Shown here one piece after another: positions 32,068 to 41,067 of a DNA stretch of 64,000 nucleotides. A program made the position numbers and the translations under genes. The first letter of the stretch is position 1. The number at the start of each line of letters is the position of its first letter. A model generated the notes under the pieces. That model saw only the letters and a list, made by a program, of their open reading frames with translations, was not told the origin of the DNA and did no database searches. This DNA is from Paenibacillus thalictri (GTDB lineage Bacteria > Bacillota > Bacilli > Paenibacillales > NBRC-103111): the NCBI RefSeq assembly GCF_004307995.1, contig NZ_SIRE01000003.1:487459-551458 (forward strand). The letters run 5' to 3'.

Positions 32068-32400
32068 ATGAGCGTTTCTAAAGAGCTGCTGAAAGGCAGC
32101 ACGGGTACGATGGTTCTTACCATGCTGGAGAAAGGCGATTTATACGGCTATGAGCTTATCAAGGAGCTTGAACGCCGGTCCGGCGGCGTATTTGCGCTGA
32201 AGGAAGGAACGTTATACCCAATTCTTCATGCAATGGAATCGGAGCATTGGGTGGAAGCTTATTGGCAGGAGGCGCAAGGGCGCAAGCGCAAATATTACCG
32301 GATTACGGAAACAGGTCGGCAGCAGCTAAGCGGAAAAAAAGCGGAGTGGCGGATGTTTCGCAACGCCGTTGACGGTGTTCTGGGGGAGGGGCAAGTATGA
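32068..32400 (+). CDS. PadR-family transcriptional regulator
   Basis: This 110-residue protein is a PadR winged-helix repressor: LTMLEKGDLYGYELIKELE-type opening, FALKEGTLYPILHAMESE and the wing GRKRKYYRITETGRQ. AGGAAAGGAGCGGGAAG precedes the ATG. The four-base overlap ATGA with the next gene shows translational coupling. A perfect 11-base inverted repeat right after the promoter is the likely operator. PadR regulators coupled to HAAS-domain membrane proteins form a common Gram-positive pair. Confidence 0.94.
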   Translation: MSVSKELLKGSTGTMVLTMLEKGDLYGYELIKELERRSGGVFALKEGTLYPILHAMESEHWVEAYWQEAQGRKRKYYRITETGRQQLSGKKAEWRMFRNAVDGVLGEGQV

Positions 32401-33716
32401 TACGTCATCACGATGCGATCAGAGCTTACTTAAACGAAGTGTGCTCCCGCATCCGGGCGCGGGAAGCGCATCGGGACATTCGCCGGGAACTGGAGAGCCA
32501 TCTGGAGGAGCTTGTATTGGAGCGGGAAACGGCGGGGGCAAGCCGTGACGAGGCCGTTGGCTGGGCTGTGCAGCAGATGGGCAGCGCAACGGAAGTCGGG
32601 GACAAACTGCACCGCATTCATCGTCCGCGTATCCATTGGGGCTTACTGGCCGGGGTACTGCTTTTTCTGTCTTTAGGCATTTTGGCTATGTATACGGTGG
32701 AAGCGGGCACAACCGCCGAATTTAAAGTCCGCTACATGCAGCGGACGCTGGTATATGCAAGTGTCGGATTGCTTGTTATGACCGGACTGTATTTTTTCAA
32801 TTATGCGAAGCTTAGAAAGTACTCCATGGCGATCTACGTGGTCACCGTTTGCGGGATAATCGGAACTCAAATTTTTGGAGCTCAAGTGAATGGGCTTAAA
32901 TATTGGCATATTGCTTCTTTTACGTTAGATTGGGTTGGTATTAGCCCTTATCTGTTAATCATTTCCGCCCCGGGGCTGCTGATGAAATGGCGCAAGCAAA
33001 ACAGATTCTGGCTTCGTGCGCTGCTTGCCTTTTTTGTCATACCGGCCGTTTTGTTTATGCTTGTTTCATCGCTGTCGAATCTGCTTTTGTATATGACCGG
33101 GTATTTGATCCTGCTGATCTTTGTCACCGGCGGTTTCAAAGCGACCCTGGCTCATGGAGCCGCCATGGCGGTCGCCTTTACGCTACTTATTGCTAGTAAC
33201 CCTCATTCGTACATACTAAACAGACTATTTGCTTTTCTGAATGCCGCCGATGACCCGCGAGGTGCAGGGTATGTATACATGATGCTTGATTCGGTCCTTA
33301 AATCCGCCGGTTGGCTGGGACATGGCATTTCGGCGCCTGCCGGCTTGCGGTTGCCCGGGATTGCCACGGACAACGTATTGGCTTATTTGATTTATTGTTT
33401 TGGCTGGTGGTTTGGCATTGCCGTTCTATTCTGTTTTGTTTATTTTATCGGGCGTTTGGTTCATTCGAATCGTGCCGTTACAGATCCTTACGGACAACTG
33501 TTGAGTGCGGCTGTGGCCGGGATGCTCGGATTCCAAATGTTGTATTGTTTTATGATGCCGTTTGGTTGGGTGCCTTTTCTTGGTATTCCGTTTCCTTTTC
33601 TCAGTTACGGCGGCAGCCACCTGCTCGTGGAAATGGCGGTGGTCGGGCTGCTGCTTGGCATTTATCGGCGCAAAGATTTGCTGCGGATTAGCGACAGCCA
33701 AGCGATAGAAGATTAA
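32397..33716 (+). CDS. HAAS-domain plus FtsW/RodA/SpoVE (SEDS) fusion
   Basis: This 439-residue protein opens with a permease-prefix/HAAS helical domain (residues 1-75: RDIRRELESHLEELVLERET, then DEAVGWAVQQMGSATEVGDK). The rest is a SEDS-like polytopic core of about nine to ten helices. The SEDS end signature PFPFLSYGGSHLLVEMAVVG is clear, as is a central GHGISAPAGLRLPGIATDN loop. There the Asp that is catalytic in RodA/FtsW (usually in HTDF) is kept, although His and Phe are Ala and Asn. SEDS proteins polymerise glycan strands; this divergent member might be a specialised one. It is coupled to PadR, which suggests inducible expression. Confidence 0.85.
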   Translation: MIRHHDAIRAYLNEVCSRIRAREAHRDIRRELESHLEELVLERETAGASRDEAVGWAVQQMGSATEVGDKLHRIHRPRIHWGLLAGVLLFLSLGILAMYTVEAGTTAEFKVRYMQRTLVYASVGLLVMTGLYFFNYAKLRKYSMAIYVVTVCGIIGTQIFGAQVNGLKYWHIASFTLDWVGISPYLLIISAPGLLMKWRKQNRFWLRALLAFFVIPAVLFMLVSSLSNLLLYMTGYLILLIFVTGGFKATLAHGAAMAVAFTLLIASNPHSYILNRLFAFLNAADDPRGAGYVYMMLDSVLKSAGWLGHGISAPAGLRLPGIATDNVLAYLIYCFGWWFGIAVLFCFVYFIGRLVHSNRAVTDPYGQLLSAAVAGMLGFQMLYCFMMPFGWVPFLGIPFPFLSYGGSHLLVEMAVVGLLLGIYRRKDLLRISDSQAIED

Positions 33717-33732
33717 CCGCGTAGTTCTTCCG

Positions 33733-33774
33733 ATCCCGTGAATGTACGGAAACGTACATAACGGGATTTTATTG
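33733..33774 (+). terminator. Terminator after the SEDS-fusion gene
   Basis: ATCCCGT-GTACG pairs with CGTAC-ACGGGAT around GAAA, then TTTATTG. Confidence 0.75.
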
Positions 33775-33786
33775 TTCGATATGGGA

Positions 33787-33815
33787 TTGACGCTATATTT
33801 TACATTATTTAAGAT
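33787..33815 (+). promoter_or_regulatory. Sigma-A promoter of the oxidoreductase gene
   Basis: TTGACG (33787-33792), 17 bases, TAAGAT (33810-33815), 49 bases before the ATG. Confidence 0.65.
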
Positions 33816-33864
33816 GGAGGTAATGTTCCGAATATAATGGTGAGCGAAAATGGAGGAACCTTTT

Positions 33865-35130
33865 ATGCTGCAGGCAGCTTTGCTTGGCGCAGGTCGCAGA
33901 GGGATGTTTGCTTACGCTTCTTATGCTCTGAAGAGGCCGGATGAAATTCAATTTGTTGCCGTTGCGGAGCCGGATGAGGAAAGGAGACAGATGTTCGCCA
34001 GACAGCACGGGATTCCGCCGGAGCGGCAGTTTGCGTCTTGGGAGGAACTGCTTGCCGAGCCGCGTTTATGCGAAGCGCTGCTGATCTGCACGCAGGACCG
34101 CATGCATTTTGAACCGACGATGAAAGCGCTGGAGATGGGGTATCACATCCTGCTGGAAAAACCGATGTCGCACGACCCGCTGGAATCGATACTTTTGGCG
34201 GAGGAAGCGGAGCGAAGACAGCGGATTTTGACCATCTGCCATGTATCCCGTTACGATACGTACTACAGTGAGGTTAAGGCGTTGCTCGATACAGGGGTTA
34301 TCGGGCGGATTATGAGCATCCAATGGACGGAAAACGTAGGTTTCTGGCATCATTCGCATAGCTTTGTTCGCGGGAACTGGCGCAATTCCGATGAGACCAG
34401 CGCGATGATATTGCAGAAAAGCTGCCACGATATGGACCTGCTCCAATGGTTTGTCGGAGAGGAATGCACAAGTGTGTCTTCATACGGCAGCTTGAGTTAT
34501 TTTCGTCCGGAAAATGCGCCCAAAGGTTCCACGGAACGCTGCACCAGCGGTTGCGAGGTGGAGCACGAGTGTTCTTTTTCCGCGATCAAGCATTATTACA
34601 ACGAAGACGATACCGGCTTCCCGATGGCCGTCTGTTTAACCCCGACATTGGAGGCCAGATTGAAAGCGATTACGGAAGGTCCTTACGGCAGATGTGTGTT
34701 TCGCTGCGATAACAATGTGGTCGATCACCAGGTCGTTAACCTGGTTTTTGACAATGAAGCTACCGTATCCTTTACGATGTCGGCGTTTACGACGGAAAAT
34801 ACGCGGACCTTTAAGATTATGGGAACAAGCGGGGAAATAAGGGGACATCATCAAAATAACGAAATAGAAATCAGGCATTTCTCCGGCAAAACGGAGCTGA
34901 TTCGCCCGAAACGTTTTGAAGGCGGACATGGCGGGGCGGACTTCCTCATTATGCGGGAATTCGTGCGCCAGGTGCGCCGCGGCGATCTGAACGGGAAAAC
35001 TCCCGCTGCGGTATCGGCACGCAGCCATATTATGGCATTTGCCGCCGAGCACTCCAGATTAACCGGGCAAACCGTCAATCTGAACCATTATATGGCCGAA
35101 CTTAAAGAAGGCAGTTCTGCCAGAGGGTGA
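33865..35130 (+). CDS. Gfo/Idh/MocA-family oxidoreductase
   Basis: This NAD(P)-dependent sugar or inositol dehydrogenase-type enzyme has 421 residues. The Rossmann motif is ALLGAGRRGMFAY; the catalytic-site motif LLEKPMSHDPLE carries the family EKP. A downstream Cys-rich loop (STERCTSGCEVEHECSF) is less usual. The start at 33865 is fixed by GGAGG eight bases upstream; the ATG at 33850 would overlap it. It precedes a kinase/regulator/importer locus, so it may act on the imported sugar or a derivative, but a terminator and new promoter separate them. Confidence 0.9.
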   Translation: MLQAALLGAGRRGMFAYASYALKRPDEIQFVAVAEPDEERRQMFARQHGIPPERQFASWEELLAEPRLCEALLICTQDRMHFEPTMKALEMGYHILLEKPMSHDPLESILLAEEAERRQRILTICHVSRYDTYYSEVKALLDTGVIGRIMSIQWTENVGFWHHSHSFVRGNWRNSDETSAMILQKSCHDMDLLQWFVGEECTSVSSYGSLSYFRPENAPKGSTERCTSGCEVEHECSFSAIKHYYNEDDTGFPMAVCLTPTLEARLKAITEGPYGRCVFRCDNNVVDHQVVNLVFDNEATVSFTMSAFTTENTRTFKIMGTSGEIRGHHQNNEIEIRHFSGKTELIRPKRFEGGHGGADFLIMREFVRQVRRGDLNGKTPAAVSARSHIMAFAAEHSRLTGQTVNLNHYMAELKEGSSARG

Positions 35131-35185
35131 TTTTCAGTCAACGGCTACAGCCGAAAACCGGCATTGTCAAAAATAAATTTGAATG

Positions 35186-35229
35186 ACCGCGCCAGCAGTT
35201 CCTCTGTGTTCTGCTTGTGCGGTTTTTAT
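35186..35229 (+). terminator. Terminator after the oxidoreductase gene
   Basis: ACCGC and inner AGCAG pair with CTGCT and GCGGT, followed by TTTTTATTTTG. Confidence 0.7.
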
Positions 35230-35254
35230 TTTGTATGAGTTTCATGTGAATTAT

Positions 35255-35345
35255 TGAAATTTAATTTCACAATATGAGATAAAATTGTATAATACGATTG
35301 AAATGCAAGCGGGGCCTATTCCATAAAGGAATAGAACATTTTTTT
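35255..35345 (+). promoter_or_regulatory. Promoter, operator-like palindrome and leader hairpin of the kinase operon
   Basis: The perfect inverted repeat TGAAAT-TTA-ATTTCA (35255-35269) overlaps a -35 (TTCACA, 35266-35271), 16 bases from TATAAT (35288-35293). The leader then holds CTATTCC-ATAAA-GGAATAG (35316-35334) followed by a T run, which looks like an attenuator 50 bases before the ATG. Confidence 0.6.
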
Positions 35346-35395
35346 GATGCAAATGAAACAAATTTTTCATGCGGCCCAAAGGAAAGGTGAGAAAC

Positions 35396-37186
35396 ATGGC
35401 AAGGCTAATCGGACTGCTGATTCCCGCTACTTTAAGAACCCGGCTATTTATGGCTTTTATACTGCTGATTTTTTTTCCGTTTTCCATACTCAACTTGTAC
35501 AATTTTCAGGAAGTCAAAAACGTCATGCAGCAAAAGGCCAGTGAGCAAAGCCATGAGCAGCTGGAGAAAATGATTCAGGATTTAAAAAATTTCATGAGCC
35601 TTTCCTTTAAAACGACCATCATGCTGGAGCAGGACTCAACGGTATTATCCATTCTGAAATCCCCCCAAAACTATTCTCCGTTGGAACGCAAGCACCAGAT
35701 CGAAGATAAATTCAAAACGATCAACAACAGCTTCTTTTTTAACGGACCACAGGTGTACTATACGCTGATCGATTATTACGGAAACGCATACACCTCTTAT
35801 CAGCCTATGGAGTCCATACATGCCGAAGCTTTGACCAGAGAGGATTGGTTTGTTTCGTTAAAAAGCGGACAGCCGTACCGATGGATCTCCAACGATCCTA
35901 ATTATGTCCATCCCGACGCCTCCAAAAGCCCGGAATTATTGTCGTTGACCGCCAGACTAAGCGACATGTATCAAGTGCCTTACGGCGTAGCCCGGGTTAG
36001 TCTCGATTATTCGTTTTGGTTTAAAAATATAACAAGGGACCCGTCGATCAACCAAGATTTCTACATCATTACACAGAACGGGGAAGTTATTGCCGAGTCC
36101 AGGTCCGATGCCGGCCTGCCGATTGAAAGCTTAAAAGCCGATCTGCATTCCGCTGCAGACGGTTATGTGATCGATAAAGGCTCCAACTCCATTCTGAATT
36201 ACAGCTACATCGATTCTGCCGGCTGGTATATGGTAAGCAAGATGTCCCTTGATTTTTTATTTCAGGAAATGGAGGCCATGAAGCGCCGGTTTTTTATTAC
36301 CATGCTGTTATCCACAACATTGTTTATCGGTGCAACGTATGTTGTCTCCTTGGCGATGACAAGACCTTTGCAGATGCTGCAGAAGAGGATGGCTCAGGCG
36401 GTCCGGCTGGACATGAAGGCCGCTTTTCCTACAAGCCAGTTGAAGGGGGAAGTGCTTGACCTGACGCTTACTTTCAACAAAATGATTCATGATGCAAATG
36501 AACTTATTCAGCGCTTGAAAATGGAGGAGCGCCAGAAGGAAGCCGTCCGTTTTCAAATGCTGCTTACGCAGATGAACCCGCATTTTTTGCTGAATACGTT
36601 AAATACGGTTAAATGGATTGCCATCCGCAAAGAAATTCCGGAAATCCGCGAAATTTGCATTTCGCTTGGCACGCTGCTCGAAACAAGCCTGAACTCCAAG
36701 ATGGAAATGATCCATTTGCAGGACGAGCTCCAGTTGGTCAAAGCGTATGAATATATCCAAAGTTTTAAATACAAAAACCAATTCCATGTCGAGTATTTGC
36801 TGTCGGACCAGGTGAAATATGCGCTTGTTCCTAAATTGTGCCTTCAGCCTCTAGTTGAAAATTCGATTCTGCACGGTTTTGACGGCATGGAAGAACAAGG
36901 ATTTATCCGAATTCGCGTGTATGCCGAGGACAAATATTTGGTCATGGAAATTGAAGATAACGGAGTGGGCTTGAATCCGGAACACCAAAGCACTCCATTG
37001 CGGAAGAGAGAAGGCATCGGCATGAAAAATATTAACGAACGTTTGAAGCTTTTATTTAAGTCGGAAGCTTCCTTGGAGGTTCTGAGCCTAAACCAAGGAA
37101 CATTAGTGCGGATGCGTTTCCCTTTGCTTATATCAGAACCGTTTCGGGAAGGAGAGCGGCGTCATGTGGAAGGTTTTATTGGTTGA
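35396..37186 (+). CDS. Sensor histidine kinase, YesM type
   Basis: The 596-residue kinase senses an extracellular signal, probably a sugar or polysaccharide fragment. Helices at about 14-33 and 302-322 flank a large extracytoplasmic sensor; a HAMP segment follows (TRPLQMLQKRMAQAVRLDMK). The His_kinase motif carries the phospho-acceptor in QMNPHFLLNTLNTVKW, and the ATPase domain has LVENSILHGF, DNGVGLN and GIGMKNINERL. The start is the ATG at 35396, five bases from AGGTGA. It overlaps the response-regulator gene by 23 bases. Confidence 0.92.
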   Translation: MARLIGLLIPATLRTRLFMAFILLIFFPFSILNLYNFQEVKNVMQQKASEQSHEQLEKMIQDLKNFMSLSFKTTIMLEQDSTVLSILKSPQNYSPLERKHQIEDKFKTINNSFFFNGPQVYYTLIDYYGNAYTSYQPMESIHAEALTREDWFVSLKSGQPYRWISNDPNYVHPDASKSPELLSLTARLSDMYQVPYGVARVSLDYSFWFKNITRDPSINQDFYIITQNGEVIAESRSDAGLPIESLKADLHSAADGYVIDKGSNSILNYSYIDSAGWYMVSKMSLDFLFQEMEAMKRRFFITMLLSTTLFIGATYVVSLAMTRPLQMLQKRMAQAVRLDMKAAFPTSQLKGEVLDLTLTFNKMIHDANELIQRLKMEERQKEAVRFQMLLTQMNPHFLLNTLNTVKWIAIRKEIPEIREICISLGTLLETSLNSKMEMIHLQDELQLVKAYEYIQSFKYKNQFHVEYLLSDQVKYALVPKLCLQPLVENSILHGFDGMEEQGFIRIRVYAEDKYLVMEIEDNGVGLNPEHQSTPLRKREGIGMKNINERLKLLFKSEASLEVLSLNQGTLVRMRFPLLISEPFREGERRHVEGFIG

Positions 37187-38624
37187 AGATGAAATATTCG
37201 TCAGGGAATCGATCAGAGAAACGATTCAATGGAATTTATGCGGATTCGAGCTTGCCGCCGAAGCCGGGAACGGGTTGGAAGCGCTGAATCTCATGAAAAA
37301 GCGCCATTTCGATCTTGTCATTGCAGATATTATGATGCCAACTATGGACGGGCTGGAGCTGCTGAAGCAAGCAAGAGCGCTTGGGATGGCATCCCGTTTT
37401 GTCATGCTGACCTGCATGGGCGAATTTGATTATGTCCGGCAGGCACTGGAATACGGCGCCTCCAATTATATTTTGAAGTTGTCTATGAACGTACAGTCGC
37501 TCAGGGACATATTGGACAAAATGAATGGCGAATTATCGGCGGAACGCCGGAAGCTGGCCGGGCAGGCGGACTGGTATTATGCCGCTGTGTGGGAAAGGTT
37601 GTTTCAAGCGGAACTCATGCCGGAGGTGGCGGACATGGCGCTTCCCGCTTACCGCAACTGGGCTTCGCTGCATCTTCGGATGTTTGTTGCGCTGCACGGT
37701 GATACGCCGTATTCCATCGGCGAGCTTTGCGAAAACTTCGTCTTGGAACGCGAGCGAATAAGCGAGATGCATGTGTTCAGCCATTTGGGCATAATGACGT
37801 TTTTTTGCTGGTCGGACCAGGAGCTGGCCGTAATCCCGCAGGAAAGCGCTGCTGTGCCAATGGTTTATTCGCCGTCGACCCGGATGAATGAGCTGCAGGA
37901 GGTATGGATTTCGCTAATCCGGGCGCTTGAGTTTTATTGGTATGAAGACAATGAAGGCTTGAGCAAAACCGTTCATTGTTCGTCGCCGGGACAAACGGCC
38001 GCTTATTTTTTACATGGGGAAATGGAGCTGGTCAGGCAATTCGAGCAGGGACAGCTTGACGTCTGCATTCGCTGGATTAAGCGCATGTGGGAGCAGATGA
38101 AAACGGAAAGCTGGCCGATTCCGAAAGTCAAACATATGGCCGTTCAGCTTCGCAGGGAGATGGCGCGGCTTGCCCAAGCAGGCGATCCGGACGACCGGCA
38201 GGTCGATGGTTTTGTCCGGCACCGGCAGCTGGAAGCATGGATGTTAGATCAGCTGAAGCTGGACCTTGAGCTGTATATGCGGCATACAAAGATGTGGTCG
38301 GACCACCCGGAAATCAACAAAATTATCGATTACATTAACCAGCATTACGCCCAGAACATTACCCTTCGCTTTATGGCGCAATACGTTGCGTTGGACGAAA
38401 ATTATGTCAGTTCGTTATTCAAAAAGAAGACCGGGGAATCGTTGATTCATTATGTGCAGCGGACCCGGGTGGAGCAAGCTAAAGCGCTGCTCCTTGAAAC
38501 GGAATCGCCGGTATCGGATATCGGCCTCAGGGTCGGATTTGAAAACGACAATTATTTTATTAAAATTTTCCGCCGGTTTATGGATGTGACGCCAAGCCAA
38601 TATCGCAAATCGGCAAATCAATAA
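37164..38624 (+). CDS. AraC-type response regulator, YesN type
   Basis: This 486-residue partner of the kinase has a receiver domain at 1-120 with the phosphorylated Asp in VIADIMMPTMDGLEL. At the end of the receiver the usual Lys-Pro is Lys-Leu (YILKLSM). A middle domain of about 250 residues of unknown fold follows. The C-terminal 100 residues are an AraC double HTH (ITLRFMAQYVALDENYVSSL, then VSDIGLRVGFENDNYFIKIF). GGAAGGAGAG precedes the ATG. It probably activates the adjacent binding-protein and permease genes. Confidence 0.93.
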   Translation: MWKVLLVEDEIFVRESIRETIQWNLCGFELAAEAGNGLEALNLMKKRHFDLVIADIMMPTMDGLELLKQARALGMASRFVMLTCMGEFDYVRQALEYGASNYILKLSMNVQSLRDILDKMNGELSAERRKLAGQADWYYAAVWERLFQAELMPEVADMALPAYRNWASLHLRMFVALHGDTPYSIGELCENFVLERERISEMHVFSHLGIMTFFCWSDQELAVIPQESAAVPMVYSPSTRMNELQEVWISLIRALEFYWYEDNEGLSKTVHCSSPGQTAAYFLHGEMELVRQFEQGQLDVCIRWIKRMWEQMKTESWPIPKVKHMAVQLRREMARLAQAGDPDDRQVDGFVRHRQLEAWMLDQLKLDLELYMRHTKMWSDHPEINKIIDYINQHYAQNITLRFMAQYVALDENYVSSLFKKKTGESLIHYVQRTRVEQAKALLLETESPVSDIGLRVGFENDNYFIKIFRRFMDVTPSQYRKSANQ

Positions 38625-38716
38625 TTTTGTTCTATCAGGTTGTTAAATTTGTTCCTACAGTCGGGCCGATCCTCCCGGTAATATAAAGCTGAATTCACAA
38701 GTCAGGGGGATATGTT

Positions 38717-40033
38717 ATGAAGTTGAAAAAACAGCTCGCGGCCGCCGTATCGACGGCACTGCTTTCAAGCATGGTATTGGCCGCATGCTCCCAGCAGTCG
38801 CCGGCTCCTAAAGACGGGGCGGCGGCGTCCGCGAAAAAGCAGCCGGTAAAGCTGAAATTCTGGGGAGGGGTTCCGCCGGAATCGGGTCCGCAGGAGGCCG
38901 TTGACGCCTGGAATGCGCAAAATCCGGATATTCAGGTGGAGTATGTACGGTATGTCAATAACGATGAAGGCAACCTGAAGCTGGACACGGCATTATTGAC
39001 CAGCCAAGACGTCGATTTATTCGTCAATTACCGTTTGCCGCAGTATAAGAAAAGAATCGAAGCCGGTATGATTTACGACATCAGCCAATACAAGGATTTT
39101 GACATTGAAGGAAAGATGGGACCGTCCGCCAAGGAGTATGTGTACAACGGTAAATACTTCGGCGTGCCGACCGTGCTTGATTTGAAGTATGTGATGCTGA
39201 ACAAGGATCTGCTGGATGCGGCGGGGTTGCCCGTACCGTTTGATTGGACCTGGGACGATATGAAGCAGTATGCCAACAAGCTGAAACAGGACAAGCGATG
39301 GGGACTCGTGCAGTTTGATTATGTGTTGTACGATCCGATCGACGGATCATTGGACAGCCTGGGCTTCACGAAAAGCGACAACACCTCCAACTTCGACCAT
39401 CCGTACGTGAAGCAGCATTTGCAAACATTACACGACATGATGCTCAAAGATAAATCAACACCAACGCTGGTGGAGCAATTAACGACCAAAATGCCGGTAG
39501 ACACGGTGTTTTTGAAAGGAGAAGCGGGGATTCTGAATGCCGGGTATTGGGTTTTCCGCAACTCCAACGATCTGAAAAACTTCCCCCGCAACTTCAAGAT
39601 CGCTTTTGCCCCGGTACCGCGTTTGAGCAAGGACCAGAAGGATTTTAAAATTCTCGGCGGCGTAGCCGATACGTTGTGCATCAGCTCAAAAACAAAGTAT
39701 CCGGAAGAAGCTTGGAAGTTCATCAAATGGTATGCTGACGGCGGTATGCTGCCGATGGCCAAAGGCGGCAGAATTCCAGCCTCCAAGGATATCAACATGG
39801 ATCAGGTGCTGAAGCTGCTGATGGGCGATGCGGAAAAGACGTATGATGTGGAATCGTTCAAAAAAGTGCTCGCAGACACGACGCCAAGGTATCAGCTGAA
39901 AATCGAACAGCAAGTAGTCGATCTCAGAAACGAAGAGATGGAGAAATTTTTCGGCGGCAATAAAACGTTGGATCAAGCTGTAAATGATATGGTCAAACGG
40001 CACAATGATTTCTTGAAGCAGCAAAAGAAATAA
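38717..40033 (+). CDS. Sugar ABC transporter substrate-binding lipoprotein
   Basis: The 438-residue protein has a lipobox in MVLAACSQQ, so it is membrane-anchored by lipid on Cys. The mature part is a family 1 extracellular binding protein of the MalE/UgpB type (VKLKFWGGVPPESGPQEAVD; WKFIKWYADGGMLPMAKGGR). The substrate is likely an oligosaccharide. It follows the regulator gene by 92 bases and precedes two permease genes. AGGGGGATATGTT lies before the ATG. No ATPase gene is present locally; a shared MsmX-type ATPase elsewhere is likely. Confidence 0.93.
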   Translation: MKLKKQLAAAVSTALLSSMVLAACSQQSPAPKDGAAASAKKQPVKLKFWGGVPPESGPQEAVDAWNAQNPDIQVEYVRYVNNDEGNLKLDTALLTSQDVDLFVNYRLPQYKKRIEAGMIYDISQYKDFDIEGKMGPSAKEYVYNGKYFGVPTVLDLKYVMLNKDLLDAAGLPVPFDWTWDDMKQYANKLKQDKRWGLVQFDYVLYDPIDGSLDSLGFTKSDNTSNFDHPYVKQHLQTLHDMMLKDKSTPTLVEQLTTKMPVDTVFLKGEAGILNAGYWVFRNSNDLKNFPRNFKIAFAPVPRLSKDQKDFKILGGVADTLCISSKTKYPEEAWKFIKWYADGGMLPMAKGGRIPASKDINMDQVLKLLMGDAEKTYDVESFKKVLADTTPRYQLKIEQQVVDLRNEEMEKFFGGNKTLDQAVNDMVKRHNDFLKQQKK

Positions 40034-40081
40034 GACATTAGCGGTGTCGCTTTCGGTTGCGCACTTCGGGTATCGATCAAG

Positions 40082-40121
40082 GGGAAGCTGTCCTCAACTT
40101 AAGGATAACTTCCCTTTTTTT
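40082..40121 (+). terminator. Intercistronic terminator between binding protein and permeases
   Basis: GGGAAG and TCCT pair with AGGA and CTTCCC, followed by seven T. It would raise binding-protein mRNA relative to the permeases. Confidence 0.75.
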
Positions 40122-40168
40122 CGTCATTTAGCTTATCGAATCAGCATGACAGCAAAGGCGGGGATAAC

Positions 40169-41044
40169 GTGAAATGGTCGGCAAAACAGAAGTTTCTCGG
40201 CTACATCTTTATTTTTCCTAATATGCTTGGAGTTGCGGTATTCTTTTTGATTCCGGCTCTGTTTTCGCTTTATTTGGTATTTACGAATTGGAATTTTCTG
40301 AAGAAGACAGGCAGCTTTGTCGGATTGGACAATTTTCGGAGACTGTTTGCCGACGAGCTGCTGTACACTTCGTTAAAAAATACGCTGATTTTTCTGGCTT
40401 CCGTACCGGTTTCCATATTTCTGGCGTTTCTCGCGGCGCTTGTTTTAAACTGGGCGGTATTTTTTAAGAAAACGCTGCGGGCGATGTTTTTCCTTCCGTA
40501 TATTACAAGCGGGGTGGCCGTAGCGTTTGTGTGGATGCTTTTGTTTCATCCAAAGCTCGGGCCGATCAATGAAATATTAAAAAGCTTAGGTATCGTGAAT
40601 CCACCCGGCTGGCTGGCGGATATGAATACCTCCATGTATGCCATCGACATCATTTGGATTTGGTTTATGCTCGGCTACAACATGATTATTTATTTGGCCG
40701 CTTTGCAGGAGATTTCTCCGGATTTAATGGAAGCGGCGAGAATCGACGGGGCCAGGACAACGGGGATCGTGAGGCACGTGATACTGCCGCTTGTAAGTCC
40801 GACAACGTTTCTGCTGCTGGTCACCGGATTCATTATGACCATCAAAACATTCGGGATGATCCAAGCCGTGACACAAGGCGGACCCGGCAACAGCACAACG
40901 ATTCTTTCCTTGTTTGTATACCGTACGGCGTTTAGGTATTACGAAATGGGATATGCTTCGGCGATATCTTGGATTTTATTTGCGATTATTTTGCTGATCA
41001 CCTTCGTTCAATGGTTTGGTCAAAAAAGATGGGTGCATTATTAA
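40169..41044 (+). CDS. Sugar ABC transporter permease, MalF/UgpA type
   Basis: This 291-residue integral membrane protein has six helices and the EAA loop for contacting the ATPase (EAARIDGARTTGIVRHVILP). The opening (KFLGYIFIFPNMLGVAVFFL) is typical of the MalF/UgpA half. The start codon at 40169 is GTG, four bases past a GGGG stretch in AAGGCGGGGATAAC. It forms the transport channel with the next gene product. Confidence 0.92.
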   Translation: MKWSAKQKFLGYIFIFPNMLGVAVFFLIPALFSLYLVFTNWNFLKKTGSFVGLDNFRRLFADELLYTSLKNTLIFLASVPVSIFLAFLAALVLNWAVFFKKTLRAMFFLPYITSGVAVAFVWMLLFHPKLGPINEILKSLGIVNPPGWLADMNTSMYAIDIIWIWFMLGYNMIIYLAALQEISPDLMEAARIDGARTTGIVRHVILPLVSPTTFLLLVTGFIMTIKTFGMIQAVTQGGPGNSTTILSLFVYRTAFRYYEMGYASAISWILFAIILLITFVQWFGQKRWVHY

Positions 41045-41067
41045 AATCGGGGAAAGGGGGAACTTTA

